Source of the DNA: Bauldia sp965232525 | GTDB lineage: Bacteria > Pseudomonadota > Alphaproteobacteria > Rhizobiales > Kaistiaceae | DNA: 64,000 nucleotides | Assembly: GCF_965232525.1 (NCBI RefSeq) | Contig: NZ_OZ246980.1 | Location: forward strand, 186,001-250,000 | Direction: 5' to 3' | In this document: piece after piece, positions 50,912 to 58,933 of the stretch | How positions within the stretch are numbered: the first letter of the stretch is position 1 | Layout: every line of letters begins with the position of its first letter | Made by a program: the position numbers and the translations under genes | The notes under the pieces: generated by a model | What the model saw: only the letters and a program-made list of their open reading frames with translations | Told to the model about the DNA's origin: nothing | Database searches by the model: none

Positions 50912-52513
50912 TCAAACCACCAGGAAGTCGTCCTCCGAGAGGGCGAGGTTCTTGTCGAGCTTGATGAATTTGACCGCATCGGTGCCGCCTTGGCCGTCGG
51001 CGTCGTAGCGCAGCCATCCCTTTTCGGCCTGGTAGAGGATGCGGTCCTGGTTGGAGTCCGCCGCCTTGCCGAAATCGAAGAACTTCGACTTGAGCCCACC
51101 CGGACCGCCGAGCTTGGCGAACACCGCGCTGTCGAGGGCGATGGTGTCGACGCCAACCTCAAAGTCTTTGATCGTGTCGGCGTGCTTCTTCTTGACACCG
51201 GCCGAGAAGCGGAAGGTGTCGGCATCGTCGCCGCCGATCAGCTTGTCCTTGTGCTTGCCACCGTCAAGCAGGTCGTCGCCGGCCTTGCCCCTGAGCGTAT
51301 CCTTGCCCTTCTTGCCGAGCAGGGTGTCGTCCCATTCGGTGCCGGCGAGTGTCTCTCCGCCGTTGGTGCCCTCGAGCGTGACCCCGTTGTGCTGGAGTCG
51401 GAAAACATTGACGCCGTCATCAGCACTACCGGCGACGAAGAGGTGGGACACCCCGTCGACCATAGCGATCGTAACCCCGGTGGCGCCGGCGAGGGCCAGG
51501 TCACCGTCGTCGGCAACATTGGCGACGTTGGTCAGCGTTCCGTCTTCGGCAACCGAAAAGACGCTGACACCACCATCGAGGAAGCTAGCGGCAAACAGGT
51601 AGGTGACGCCGTCCACAACCGTCGTTTGGAGCGATCCGACCCCGTCTAGCTCGAGGTTGGGATCTTCGGTGTCGTCGACGTTGTCGACATTGGTGAGGGT
51701 GCCGTCAACGCCGACTTCAAAGACACTGACTCCATCGTCGATCAGGCCGGCGACGAACAGATAAGTCGTCGCGCCGAGCATAGCGGTGGTCACGGCCACA
51801 GCGCCTTTGAGCTCCAACGCCGCATCGGCAGTGTCGTCGACGTTGTCGACATTGGTGAGTGTGCCGTCCGGCGCAACGCGGAACACGCTCACCCCGTCGT
51901 CGCGTTCGCCAGCGGCGAACAGATAGACGGCACCGTTGACCACGGCAGTGCTGATTCCGTTGATGTTGTCGAGCTGGTAGTTGACGTCATCGACGTCGTC
52001 GACATTGTCGACGTTGGTCAGGCTGCCGTCAGCGTCGACCGCGAAGACGCTCACGCCGTCGTCCACGCCTCCTCCGGCAAAGAGGTAGGTCTGGCTGCCG
52101 AAGGTCGCAGTCGCGACGGCCAGGACGCCGGCGAGTTGCAGATCGCCCGCATCACCGTCGTCAATGTTCTCGACATTGGTCAGGCTCCCATCAGCGCTGA
52201 CCGCGAAGACGCTGACACCGCTATCGAGGCGGCCGCCCACGAACAGGTACGTCGTCCCGCCAACTTCCGCGGCCACGACGTCGGCAGCTTCGTGAAGCTC
52301 GAACGTCGGGGTATCGATCACGTTGTCGACATTGGTCAGCGTTCCGTCGGCGCCAACGGCGAATACGCTTAGTCCATCGTCATCAAAACCGACAGCGGCT
52401 AGGAAGATCGCCCCGCCGACGGTGAACGTCGTCAGGCCCCCCGCACCTTGCAGTTCAAGGAGCGGATGGTCGGAATCGAAAACCGTATCGGTGTGGATCA
52501 GTGCGAGAGCCAT
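50912..52513 (-). CDS. Secreted seven-unit beta-propeller protein with RTX C-terminus (copy 2)
   Basis: A 533-aa paralogue of the downstream gene. It has the same layout: seven units (FLFVGGRLDSGVSVFAV-like, then GSLTNVENIDDGD) over about 1-378, RTX repeats (GKDTLRGKAGDDLLDGGKHK), the segment KKKHADTIKDFEVGVDTIAL shared exactly with copy 1, and a C-terminal LALSEDDFLVV export signal. The RTX end is more alike between copies than the blades, which suggests recent duplication or conversion at the 3' end. It is the first gene of the pair and has a long AT-rich upstream region. Confidence 0.85.
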   Translation of the reverse strand: MALALIHTDTVFDSDHPLLELQGAGGLTTFTVGGAIFLAAVGFDDDGLSVFAVGADGTLTNVDNVIDTPTFELHEAADVVAAEVGGTTYLFVGGRLDSGVSVFAVSADGSLTNVENIDDGDAGDLQLAGVLAVATATFGSQTYLFAGGGVDDGVSVFAVDADGSLTNVDNVDDVDDVNYQLDNINGISTAVVNGAVYLFAAGERDDGVSVFRVAPDGTLTNVDNVDDTADAALELKGAVAVTTAMLGATTYLFVAGLIDDGVSVFEVGVDGTLTNVDNVDDTEDPNLELDGVGSLQTTVVDGVTYLFAASFLDGGVSVFSVAEDGTLTNVANVADDGDLALAGATGVTIAMVDGVSHLFVAGSADDGVNVFRLQHNGVTLEGTNGGETLAGTEWDDTLLGKKGKDTLRGKAGDDLLDGGKHKDKLIGGDDADTFRFSAGVKKKHADTIKDFEVGVDTIALDSAVFAKLGGPGGLKSKFFDFGKAADSNQDRILYQAEKGWLRYDADGQGGTDAVKFIKLDKNLALSEDDFLVV

Positions 52514-53219
52514 TACGTCCTCCCTTCAGATCGTCGTGACGGGTCGCGCTGCCCATGAGGGCAGCGGATCGAAGGGCCCGGTCGTTTACTGACTGCCGCG
52601 TGGCTACCGCCGGCCTGCTCTGGTGGTCCCGGCCTGCGGGAATCGGGCAGCATTGGCCGCTTGAGCGGCTTCTGGCTCTGGTCTCGGCGTGCCGCTATCG
52701 GGGCACGGGGTGGATACGGCGCACGGAGTGGTCGCGAGGCTTACAGTTTGCGCAACACTATCTTTGGCGCCGATACCGCCAAGGTTGACGGGCGCTAAGA
52801 TCACCTCTGTTGCTCGCCTGTTCGTCGTCAGTTAGAATATCGAACAGCCGCGCATTTCTCATTCGATGACTCTATTTATAGCACAGATTATTGGATTGAA
52901 CACTGTCCTTTAGGTATCGACGTTAACAAGGATTCCTTCATTTACGTTCATTTTGCTCAATATTCACTTTAATTTGATCGATCGATGACGGAGTTCTTGA
53001 GCGATAGGGATAGCTAAGCGCTCAATCGAATGTTAGCTGGGATAATTTGCTTGCGGACCGCGCGGGCCATTGCTGCTGCTCGACTTTTCCCGCTCTTTCT
53101 CTCTGCTTGACCACTGCTTTGCAGTCGCTTGCAATGAGCACCGAGCGGCGCCTCGTGTCTTGCTGGCATTGGGCCGAGGACCACGCCGGCCGGTCAACAG
53201 CGGCACCAAGCCCAACCCG
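52514..53219. other. Gene-free stretch upstream of the RTX pair, AT-rich core
   Basis: No credible coding frame lies here. From about 52830 to 53045 the DNA is markedly AT-rich for this genome (TTTATAGCACAGATTATTGG, TTTACGTTCATTTTGCTCAA), a likely promoter/regulatory region for the RTX genes that read away on the minus strand. The 52560-52790 part is GC-rich and shows nothing recognisable. Confidence 0.5.
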
Positions 53220-53713
53220 CCTCATGCTGAGGTGCCGCCGAAGGCGGCCTCGAAGCACGCACGACAGAGCCGCGAGCCCAGGTTGAACCCCTCATGCGTC
53301 TTTCGAGGCTCGCTTCGTTCGCACCTCAAGATGAGGTCGGGGGGGTTATCAAGATGAGGCAGCAGTGCTCCGCCCTCGTGTCAGACGGTACCGCCAGTCG
53401 CGGAAGGCGACGGCCAAAACCCACGCCCCCGTCGTCCTCTGGCTTGACCAGAGGACCTGTCGAAACCGCTGCTCCGATGAGGATCGCGATACCGGCTTTG
53501 GCGCTTGTCGCCCGGCCGTGTGCTGGTGATGCCGGATCCTCCGGTCTAGCCGGAGGACGACGGGCGGTGAGATTGCAGTGCTCCGCGCGAACGCCGGACG
53601 GCCCGGCGGGAGAGAGCCTGCCCCCGGCCCGATCGGCGCGGGTCCTCTCCCCGTGGGAGAGGATAGCGAGGCTTGGCGGCGGAGCCGGCATAGCCGAGCT
53701 TGGTGAGGGGTGT
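53220..53713. repeat. Mixed intergenic repeat cluster
   Basis: Units of three families are packed together: CCTCATGCTGAGGTGCCGCC...CGAAGCACGCAC (53220-53262) and its inverse ending CACCTCAAGATGAGG (53295-53336); two oppositely oriented units of the CGTCCTCTGGCTTGACCAGAGG type (53423-53460 and 53533-53562); and CCTCTCC...GGGAGAGGATAGCGAGG to GGTGAGGGGTGT (53643-53713). Frames here are non-coding. Confidence 0.75.
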
Positions 53714-53835
53714 TGGCGCGGAATCGATAACCCGGCAACGTCCAAAACCCGTCACCCGGTTTGCCCACGCCCGACAGGTGAGACACCGGCCGCGGCCCGT
53801 GCCATAGTCGCGATCCCCGCCGGACGGTTCGCCCG

Positions 53836-55023
53836 ATGCAGCAGCCCATCCCCACCGCTCGGACGATCGTTCGCGAAACCGCGACCTGGTACGGCTACCT
53901 CGCCACCGGCTGTTTCTCCTATCTGCTCAACATCCAGGGCAACATCCTGCCGTTCCTCAAGGTGGAGCTCGACCTGACCTATCAGGCCGTCAGCCTCCAT
54001 TCGACCGCGATCGCCATCGGCTGGGCGGTCATCGGCGTCGCGGGCGAGCGCCTGGTCCGCGCCTTCGGGCGACAGCGCCTGATGATGGCGGGAATGCTCG
54101 GCACCGCGACCGCCGCGGTGTTGTTTACGTTCGCCACGCAGACCTGGGAGAGCCTCGGCGCCAGCCTGGTGTTCGGCTTCTTCGGCGGTCTGGTCGTGTC
54201 GATGGTTCCGGCCTTCCTGTCCGACCTTCACGGTCCCAATCGGGAGATCGTCTTCGCCGAATACAATGCGGTCGCGTTCGCCTTTGCGGTCATGGCGCCG
54301 GCGCTGACCGGCCTGGTGATCTGGCTGGGCCTTGGCTGGCGTCTGGCGGTCTTCGCCGGCGCGGCCATCAGCCTTGCCGTCCTCCTCCGTTTCGCCCGGG
54401 CCCAGCTCCCACCGATCCGCACGCCATCGCACCAGGAGGGCAGCCGCCTGCCCTTGGCGTTCTGGTTCTTCTGGTTGACCATCGGCCTGTCGGTGGCGGT
54501 GGAGTTCTCCGTCATGCTCTGGGCGCCCGCCTATCTCCAGCGCGTTGTCGGCCTGCCGGAGTCGACCGCGGCGGCCGGCAATGCCGCCTTTCTCGCCAGT
54601 ATGCTCGTGTGCCGGATTGCCGGCATCCTCTTGCTGCGGCGCTTCACCACCCGGCAGCTTTTCCTGGCTTCGGCCGCAACGACCGTAGTCGGGTTCCTGA
54701 TCTACTGGAGCGCCCCGGGCGTGTGGATCGCCATCGGTGGCCTTGCCGTGCTCGGCCTCGGCGTCGCCCTTCTCTTCCCGCTTGGCCTCAGTTTCGCGGT
54801 CGTCGCCGCAGGGACCAACGCCGACCGGGCGACAGCCCGGGTCGCGCTGGCGGCGGCGCTGGCGATCATGCTGACCCCGCCGCTGATCGGCGGTGTGGCG
54901 GACGCCGTCGGCTTGCACGGCGCTTTGCTGGCGACACCGCTGTTCATGGTTCTGGCGGTGATGGCGTTTATCGCCGGGTCGATGATCGATCGGCGTAGCA
55001 ACCCGGCCGAAGCCAGCTCCTGA
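53836..55023 (+). CDS. Major facilitator superfamily transporter
   Basis: A 395-aa inner-membrane protein with about twelve hydrophobic helices: TWYGYLATGCFSYLLNIQGN starts the first, the loop between helices 2 and 3 is GERLVRAFGRQRLMMAG (MFS-like with basic residues), and FLASMLVCRIAGILLLRRFT lies in the second half. The substrate cannot be told. The gene follows a repeat cluster and precedes DUF924 by about 100 bp. The ATG at 53836 has a weak ribosome site. Confidence 0.85.
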   Translation: MQQPIPTARTIVRETATWYGYLATGCFSYLLNIQGNILPFLKVELDLTYQAVSLHSTAIAIGWAVIGVAGERLVRAFGRQRLMMAGMLGTATAAVLFTFATQTWESLGASLVFGFFGGLVVSMVPAFLSDLHGPNREIVFAEYNAVAFAFAVMAPALTGLVIWLGLGWRLAVFAGAAISLAVLLRFARAQLPPIRTPSHQEGSRLPLAFWFFWLTIGLSVAVEFSVMLWAPAYLQRVVGLPESTAAAGNAAFLASMLVCRIAGILLLRRFTTRQLFLASAATTVVGFLIYWSAPGVWIAIGGLAVLGLGVALLFPLGLSFAVVAAGTNADRATARVALAAALAIMLTPPLIGGVADAVGLHGALLATPLFMVLAVMAFIAGSMIDRRSNPAEASS

Positions 55024-55125
55024 TCGATCGGACCGACACCCGGTCGGTTTGGCGCTCGGCGATCGCGACGCTAGTCTCCGACGATCGATCGAACCGGATC
55101 GACGACCCGAGACCAGGAGAAGCCG

Positions 55126-55749
55126 ATGCCGTCAGACCAGCAGGAAGCACTCGCTCCCGTCCTGCGAGATATCCATGCCTACTGGTTTGGACCGCTCTCC
55201 TCGCCGACCGCGCGCAACCCCGAGAAGTCGGAGATCTGGTTCAAGCAGTCGGACGAGACCGATGCCCATATCCGCGATACCTACGGCCGCTACATCGACG
55301 AGGCGGCGGCGATCGACTGGGACCTCGATGCGCTGTCACGGGAAGAGCAGGTCGGCCTGATCATCCTGCTCGACCAGTTCCCCCGCAACATCCATCGCGA
55401 CTCTGGCCAGGCCTTCGCCTACGACGCCAAGGTGCTGGCGATCACCGACGCGCTGATCGCCGCCGGCCTTTATCGCTTCTATCTGGTCGAGCAGGCCTTC
55501 GTCGGCATTCCGCTCCAGCACAGCGAGGATATCGCCGACCAGGACCGCGCCCTGCTGGTCTACGCGCAGCAGGCGATCAGCGCACCGGACGACTGGAAGG
55601 ATCTGAAGCGCACCTGGCTCGACTTCGCCTGCAAGCACCGCGAGATCATCCGCAAGTTCGGCCGCTACCCCCACCGCAACGAAGTGCTCGGCCGTCCGTC
55701 GACCGAGGAGGAAGTCGCCTTCATGAAGGAGCACGGGCGGGGATATTAG
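55126..55749 (+). CDS. DUF924 family protein
   Basis: A 207-aa, all-alpha protein of the DUF924 family (TPR-like fold), seen in bacteria and eukaryotes without an established reaction. Family marks are DIHAYWFGPL, WFKQSDETDAHIRDTYG, GLIILLDQFPRNIHRDSGQA, and the end HRNEVLGRPSTEEEVAFMKE. AGGAGAAG precedes the ATG. It is the downstream neighbour of the MFS gene and convergent with rmuC. Confidence 0.93.
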   Translation: MPSDQQEALAPVLRDIHAYWFGPLSSPTARNPEKSEIWFKQSDETDAHIRDTYGRYIDEAAAIDWDLDALSREEQVGLIILLDQFPRNIHRDSGQAFAYDAKVLAITDALIAAGLYRFYLVEQAFVGIPLQHSEDIADQDRALLVYAQQAISAPDDWKDLKRTWLDFACKHREIIRKFGRYPHRNEVLGRPSTEEEVAFMKEHGRGY

Positions 55750-55863
55750 CGAGGACCATGCCCGGAGCCACGAGCGTCGCGACCGACACCGGGCTGGCGG
55801 GCGCGTCGGCAAGGTGTCGCGGCGGCGTCGCGGGCGATGGCGCGGCCTGTCGCGTGGGCGTCG

Positions 55864-57057
55864 TCAGGCGTCGGCGGTGGACCGCAGCGGCAACTCGGGC
55901 GGGCCGTCGCTGTTCGCCGGCCGGCCAGTCGGTGGCCCTTTCGCTCCCTCCTCCGGCGCCTCGATCTCCACGGCGCGGATACCGTTGCCGCGCTTGGTGA
56001 TCTTGCCGCTGGAAATTTCGATCTGCTCTATGTCCTTGTTCGCTTGGGCGAAATGGGTCTTGAGCCGCTGCACCCGATCGTCCAGCCGGTCGACGTCCTC
56101 CATCAGCCGGATGACCTCGTGCTGGATCACATGCGCCTGCTCGCGCATCCGCGCGTCGCGCACCAGCGACATCATCACCTGCACCGACAGCATCAGCAGC
56201 GACGGCGACACGATCACCACCCGCGCCCGATGCGCACGCTGGATAACGTCTTCAAATCGTTCATGAATATCGGCGAAGATTGACTCTGACGGGACGAACA
56301 TGAACGCCGTTTCGTGGGTCTCGCCGACGATGTGATAGCGCTCGGCGATATCCTGGACGTGCTTGATCGTATCGCGACGGAAGCGGGTTTCCGCCGCCTT
56401 GACCGCGTCCGGATTGTCGCCACTGCGGATCGCGTTCCAGGCTTCCAGCGGGAACTTGGCGTCGATCACCAGACACGGCGCATCGTTGGGAAAGAGCACG
56501 GTGCAGTCGGGTCGCGTCCCGTTCGACAGCGTCGGCTGGAACGCATAAGCGCTCTGCGGCAAGCCGTCCTGAATGATCGCCTGCATCCGCGCCTCGCCGA
56601 ACGCGCCCCGGGTCTGCTTGTTGGCAAGAACGTGTTGAAGTTCAACGACTTGGCTCGACAACGTGGTGATGTTCTGCTGCGCCTTGTCGATCACCGCCAG
56701 CCGCTCGGCCAGCCGCGACAGGTTCTTGTGGGTGTGACGGGTGGCGTCGAGCATCGACTGGCCGAGCTTGTTGCCGAGCCCGTCCATCCGCTCCGACAGC
56801 CCCTTGACTAGGTCCGACTGGCGCGACCCGAACACCTCGGCGATGGTCTGCATCCGCCCCTGCATTTCGGTCTGGGCGCGCAGCAATTCCGCCACCTGCC
56901 GCTCGAACCCGGCATTGCGATCGGCCCGCGCTGCCGCCCGCCGCCAAGCGATCAGCAACACCGCGACCAGGGCAATGACCGCGACGAGACCCACAAGAGC
57001 CAGGACGAGGCCAAGGGTGACCGGCCGGTCGCCGATGGTGAAAAGGACTTCGGTCAT
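55864..57057 (-). CDS. rmuC: DNA recombination protein RmuC
   Basis: RmuC-family proteins limit recombination at inverted repeats and carry a restriction-endonuclease-like fold. It is 397 aa. An N-terminal membrane anchor (GLVLALVGLVAVIALVAVLL) is followed by a coiled coil (about 40-130), then the nuclease-like core with GAFGEARMQAIIQDGLPQSA, PCLVIDAKFPLEAWNAI, TAFMFVPSESIFADIHE and VVIVSPSLLMLSVQVMMSL. It precedes the ArfA-like gene and def, as is usual near def in Alphaproteobacteria. Confidence 0.94.
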   Translation of the reverse strand: MTEVLFTIGDRPVTLGLVLALVGLVAVIALVAVLLIAWRRAAARADRNAGFERQVAELLRAQTEMQGRMQTIAEVFGSRQSDLVKGLSERMDGLGNKLGQSMLDATRHTHKNLSRLAERLAVIDKAQQNITTLSSQVVELQHVLANKQTRGAFGEARMQAIIQDGLPQSAYAFQPTLSNGTRPDCTVLFPNDAPCLVIDAKFPLEAWNAIRSGDNPDAVKAAETRFRRDTIKHVQDIAERYHIVGETHETAFMFVPSESIFADIHERFEDVIQRAHRARVVIVSPSLLMLSVQVMMSLVRDARMREQAHVIQHEVIRLMEDVDRLDDRVQRLKTHFAQANKDIEQIEISSGKITKRGNGIRAVEIEAPEEGAKGPPTGRPANSDGPPELPLRSTADA

Positions 57058-57145
57058 CCGCGAAGTTTAGCCGATTCGGCCGCCAGGGACAAAACAGGAA
57101 CGATCAGGCGGCCGAGCAATCGACGCGTCCCTTGACCCACCGACC

Positions 57146-57316
57146 TCAGCGATCGCCGTCGTCGACCGCCGGCTTCACGTGTTTGGGCTTGCGCCGATAG
57201 GCATCCTTGCCCTTTTCGACCTTGGGCTTGAACGGCCCCGTGCCCAGTGCCCGGGCGTGCGGATTGCGCGGGGGCTTGGCGGCGGCCGGCGTCTTCGGCA
57301 TTTTCCGTTTTGACAT
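57146..57316 (-). CDS. ArfA-like alternative ribosome-rescue mini-protein
   Basis: A 56-aa very basic protein from the ATG at 57316. The segment NPHARALGTGPFKPKVEKGK followed by DAYRRKPKH parallels the ArfA core (xxLFRQRVEKNKKGKGSYxRKxKH), which enters the empty mRNA channel of stalled ribosomes and recruits RF2. The match is short and partly my inference. No clear ribosome site is seen. It is divergent from def with a 60-bp gap. ArfA is normally held low by tmRNA, a feature I cannot test here. Confidence 0.45.
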   Translation of the reverse strand: MSKRKMPKTPAAAKPPRNPHARALGTGPFKPKVEKGKDAYRRKPKHVKPAVDDGDR

Positions 57317-57375
57317 CGGTGTCAGGCACCGCGGGCCGGTTGACCGCTCGCGCCGCCTCTCATATCTGAACCTCC

Positions 57376-57912
57376 GTGACAAAGCTCGATATCATTACCC
57401 TTCCGGACAAGAAACTCCGTCTGGTCAGCGACCCGGTCGAAACCGTCGATGACGATGTCCGCCGGTTCCTCGATGAGATGCTGGAAACCATGTACGAGGC
57501 GCCGGGCATCGGCCTTGCCGCGATTCAGGTCGGCGTCCCCCGGCGGATTGTGGTCTGCGATGTCGCCAAGCGCGAGGACGAGGACGCCGATCCCGACCCG
57601 ATGTTCCTGATCAATCCGGAGATCCTGTCGTCCTCGGACGAGCGGGTGGTCCGCGAGGAAGGATGCCTGTCGATCCCCGACTACTTCGCCGACGTCGAAC
57701 GCCCCGACGAGGTCCGTGTGCGCTATCTCGATCGCGACGGCAAGCGCCAGGAGATCGATGCCAAGGGCGTTCTCGCCACCTGCCTTCAGCACGAGATCGA
57801 TCATCTCAACGGCAAGCTGTTCATCGACTATCTGTCGAAGCTCCGGCGCGACATGGTGATCCGTAAGTTCACCAAGCAGGCGAAGCAGACCCCGGCGAAG
57901 ACCACGGTCTGA
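57376..57912 (+). CDS. def: Peptide deformylase
   Basis: Def removes the formyl group from nascent proteins with a metal (Fe2+) active site. It is 178 aa with all three motifs: GIGLAAIQVG, REEGCLSIPDY and LQHEIDHLNG. The start is a GTG at 57376 without a good ribosome site. It leads def-fmt-(truA), which couples formylation of initiator tRNA with later deformylation. Confidence 0.97.
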   Translation: MTKLDIITLPDKKLRLVSDPVETVDDDVRRFLDEMLETMYEAPGIGLAAIQVGVPRRIVVCDVAKREDEDADPDPMFLINPEILSSSDERVVREEGCLSIPDYFADVERPDEVRVRYLDRDGKRQEIDAKGVLATCLQHEIDHLNGKLFIDYLSKLRRDMVIRKFTKQAKQTPAKTTV

Positions 57913-58003
57913 CTGAGGGCCGCGGCCGCATGGTCGCGCTTGCGACCCCCTTGGGGTTCGCGTATGCCCGCGGCTATCCCTTCACTGCGGTTTCTCGCCT
58001 TCC

Positions 58004-58933
58004 ATGTCCCTTCGCATCGTGTTCTTCGGCACACCGGCCTTCGCCGTCCCGACCCTCACCGAGATCATCGGCCAGGGGCACGAGGTCGCAGCGGTCTATA
58101 CGCAACCGCCGCGCGCCGCCGGGCGGGGTCTTTCCACCCGCAGGTCGCCGGTTCACGAAACCGCCGAGATGTTCGCGATTCCTGTCGAAACGCCGCGTAC
58201 GCTAAAGGACGAGGCGATCCAGGCCGGTATCGCCGACATTGGGGCCGATGTCGGTGTCGTGGTGGCTTATGGTCTGATCCTGCCGCCCGCTGTGCTCACC
58301 GCACCGACCCATGGCTGCCTGAACCTGCATGCCTCCCTGCTGCCGCGCTGGCGCGGCGCGGCGCCGATCGCTCGCGCGATCATGGCCGGCGATACCGAGA
58401 CCGGCGTCATGGTGATGCAGATGGACGAAGGCCTCGACACCGGGCCGGTGGCGATGGCGGAGCGGGTGGCGATCGGCGCCGACACCACGGCCGGCGAGTT
58501 GACCGAAACCCTGGCCCGGCTTGGTGGAGATTTGATGGTGCGGGCGCTGGCGGCGCTGTCCCGCGGCGGCCTCGACCTGGTTCAGCAGTCCGCCGATGGC
58601 GTCACCTATGCGCGCAAGATCGACAAGGCCGAGACCCGCATCGACTGGTCGAAGCCGGCCGCCGAGGTCCACGGCCATATCCGTGGCCTGTCGCCCGAGC
58701 CCGGCGCCTGGTTCGAGGGGACCTTCGGCAAGAAACCCGAACGCATCCGGGTCCTTCGGGCCGAACGCGCATCGGGAGACGGACTACCCGGGACGATCCT
58801 CGGCGACAACCTGACCATAGCGTGCGGCAGCGGCGCGATACGCCTGACCGAACTCCAGCGGGCGGGCAAACAGCCGGTCAGTTCGGAAGCGTTTCTGCGG
58901 GGCGTGCGCCAGATGCCGGAGACTCTGGCGTAG
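58004..58933 (+). CDS. fmt: Methionyl-tRNA formyltransferase
   Basis: Fmt formylates initiator methionyl-tRNA using 10-formyl-THF. It is 309 aa. RIVFFGTPAFAVPTL opens the formyl-transferase domain; LNLHASLLPRWRGAAPI holds the catalytic histidine and MQMDEGLDTGPV follows. The C-terminal OB-like domain covers about 205-305. Its 3' end overlaps the opposing exported-protein gene by 56 bp, so that gene interrupts the common fmt-truA linkage. Confidence 0.97.
   Translation: MSLRIVFFGTPAFAVPTLTEIIGQGHEVAAVYTQPPRAAGRGLSTRRSPVHETAEMFAIPVETPRTLKDEAIQAGIADIGADVGVVVAYGLILPPAVLTAPTHGCLNLHASLLPRWRGAAPIARAIMAGDTETGVMVMQMDEGLDTGPVAMAERVAIGADTTAGELTETLARLGGDLMVRALAALSRGGLDLVQQSADGVTYARKIDKAETRIDWSKPAAEVHGHIRGLSPEPGAWFEGTFGKKPERIRVLRAERASGDGLPGTILGDNLTIACGSGAIRLTELQRAGKQPVSSEAFLRGVRQMPETLA

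Noticed and set aside
49283..52513. Repeat-rich region as a CRISPR or DNA satellite
   Set aside because: The periodicity is at protein level (about 156 bp units with codon-level variation) inside two clear coding frames.
53294..53977. 227-aa plus-strand frame
   Set aside because: Runs through the repeat cluster, starts inside a repeat unit and ends in another frame of the MFS gene.
57054..57329. 91-aa minus-strand frame overlapping the ArfA-like gene
   Set aside because: Different frame of the same DNA with no conserved pattern; the 57146-57316 frame shows the basic rescue-factor signature.
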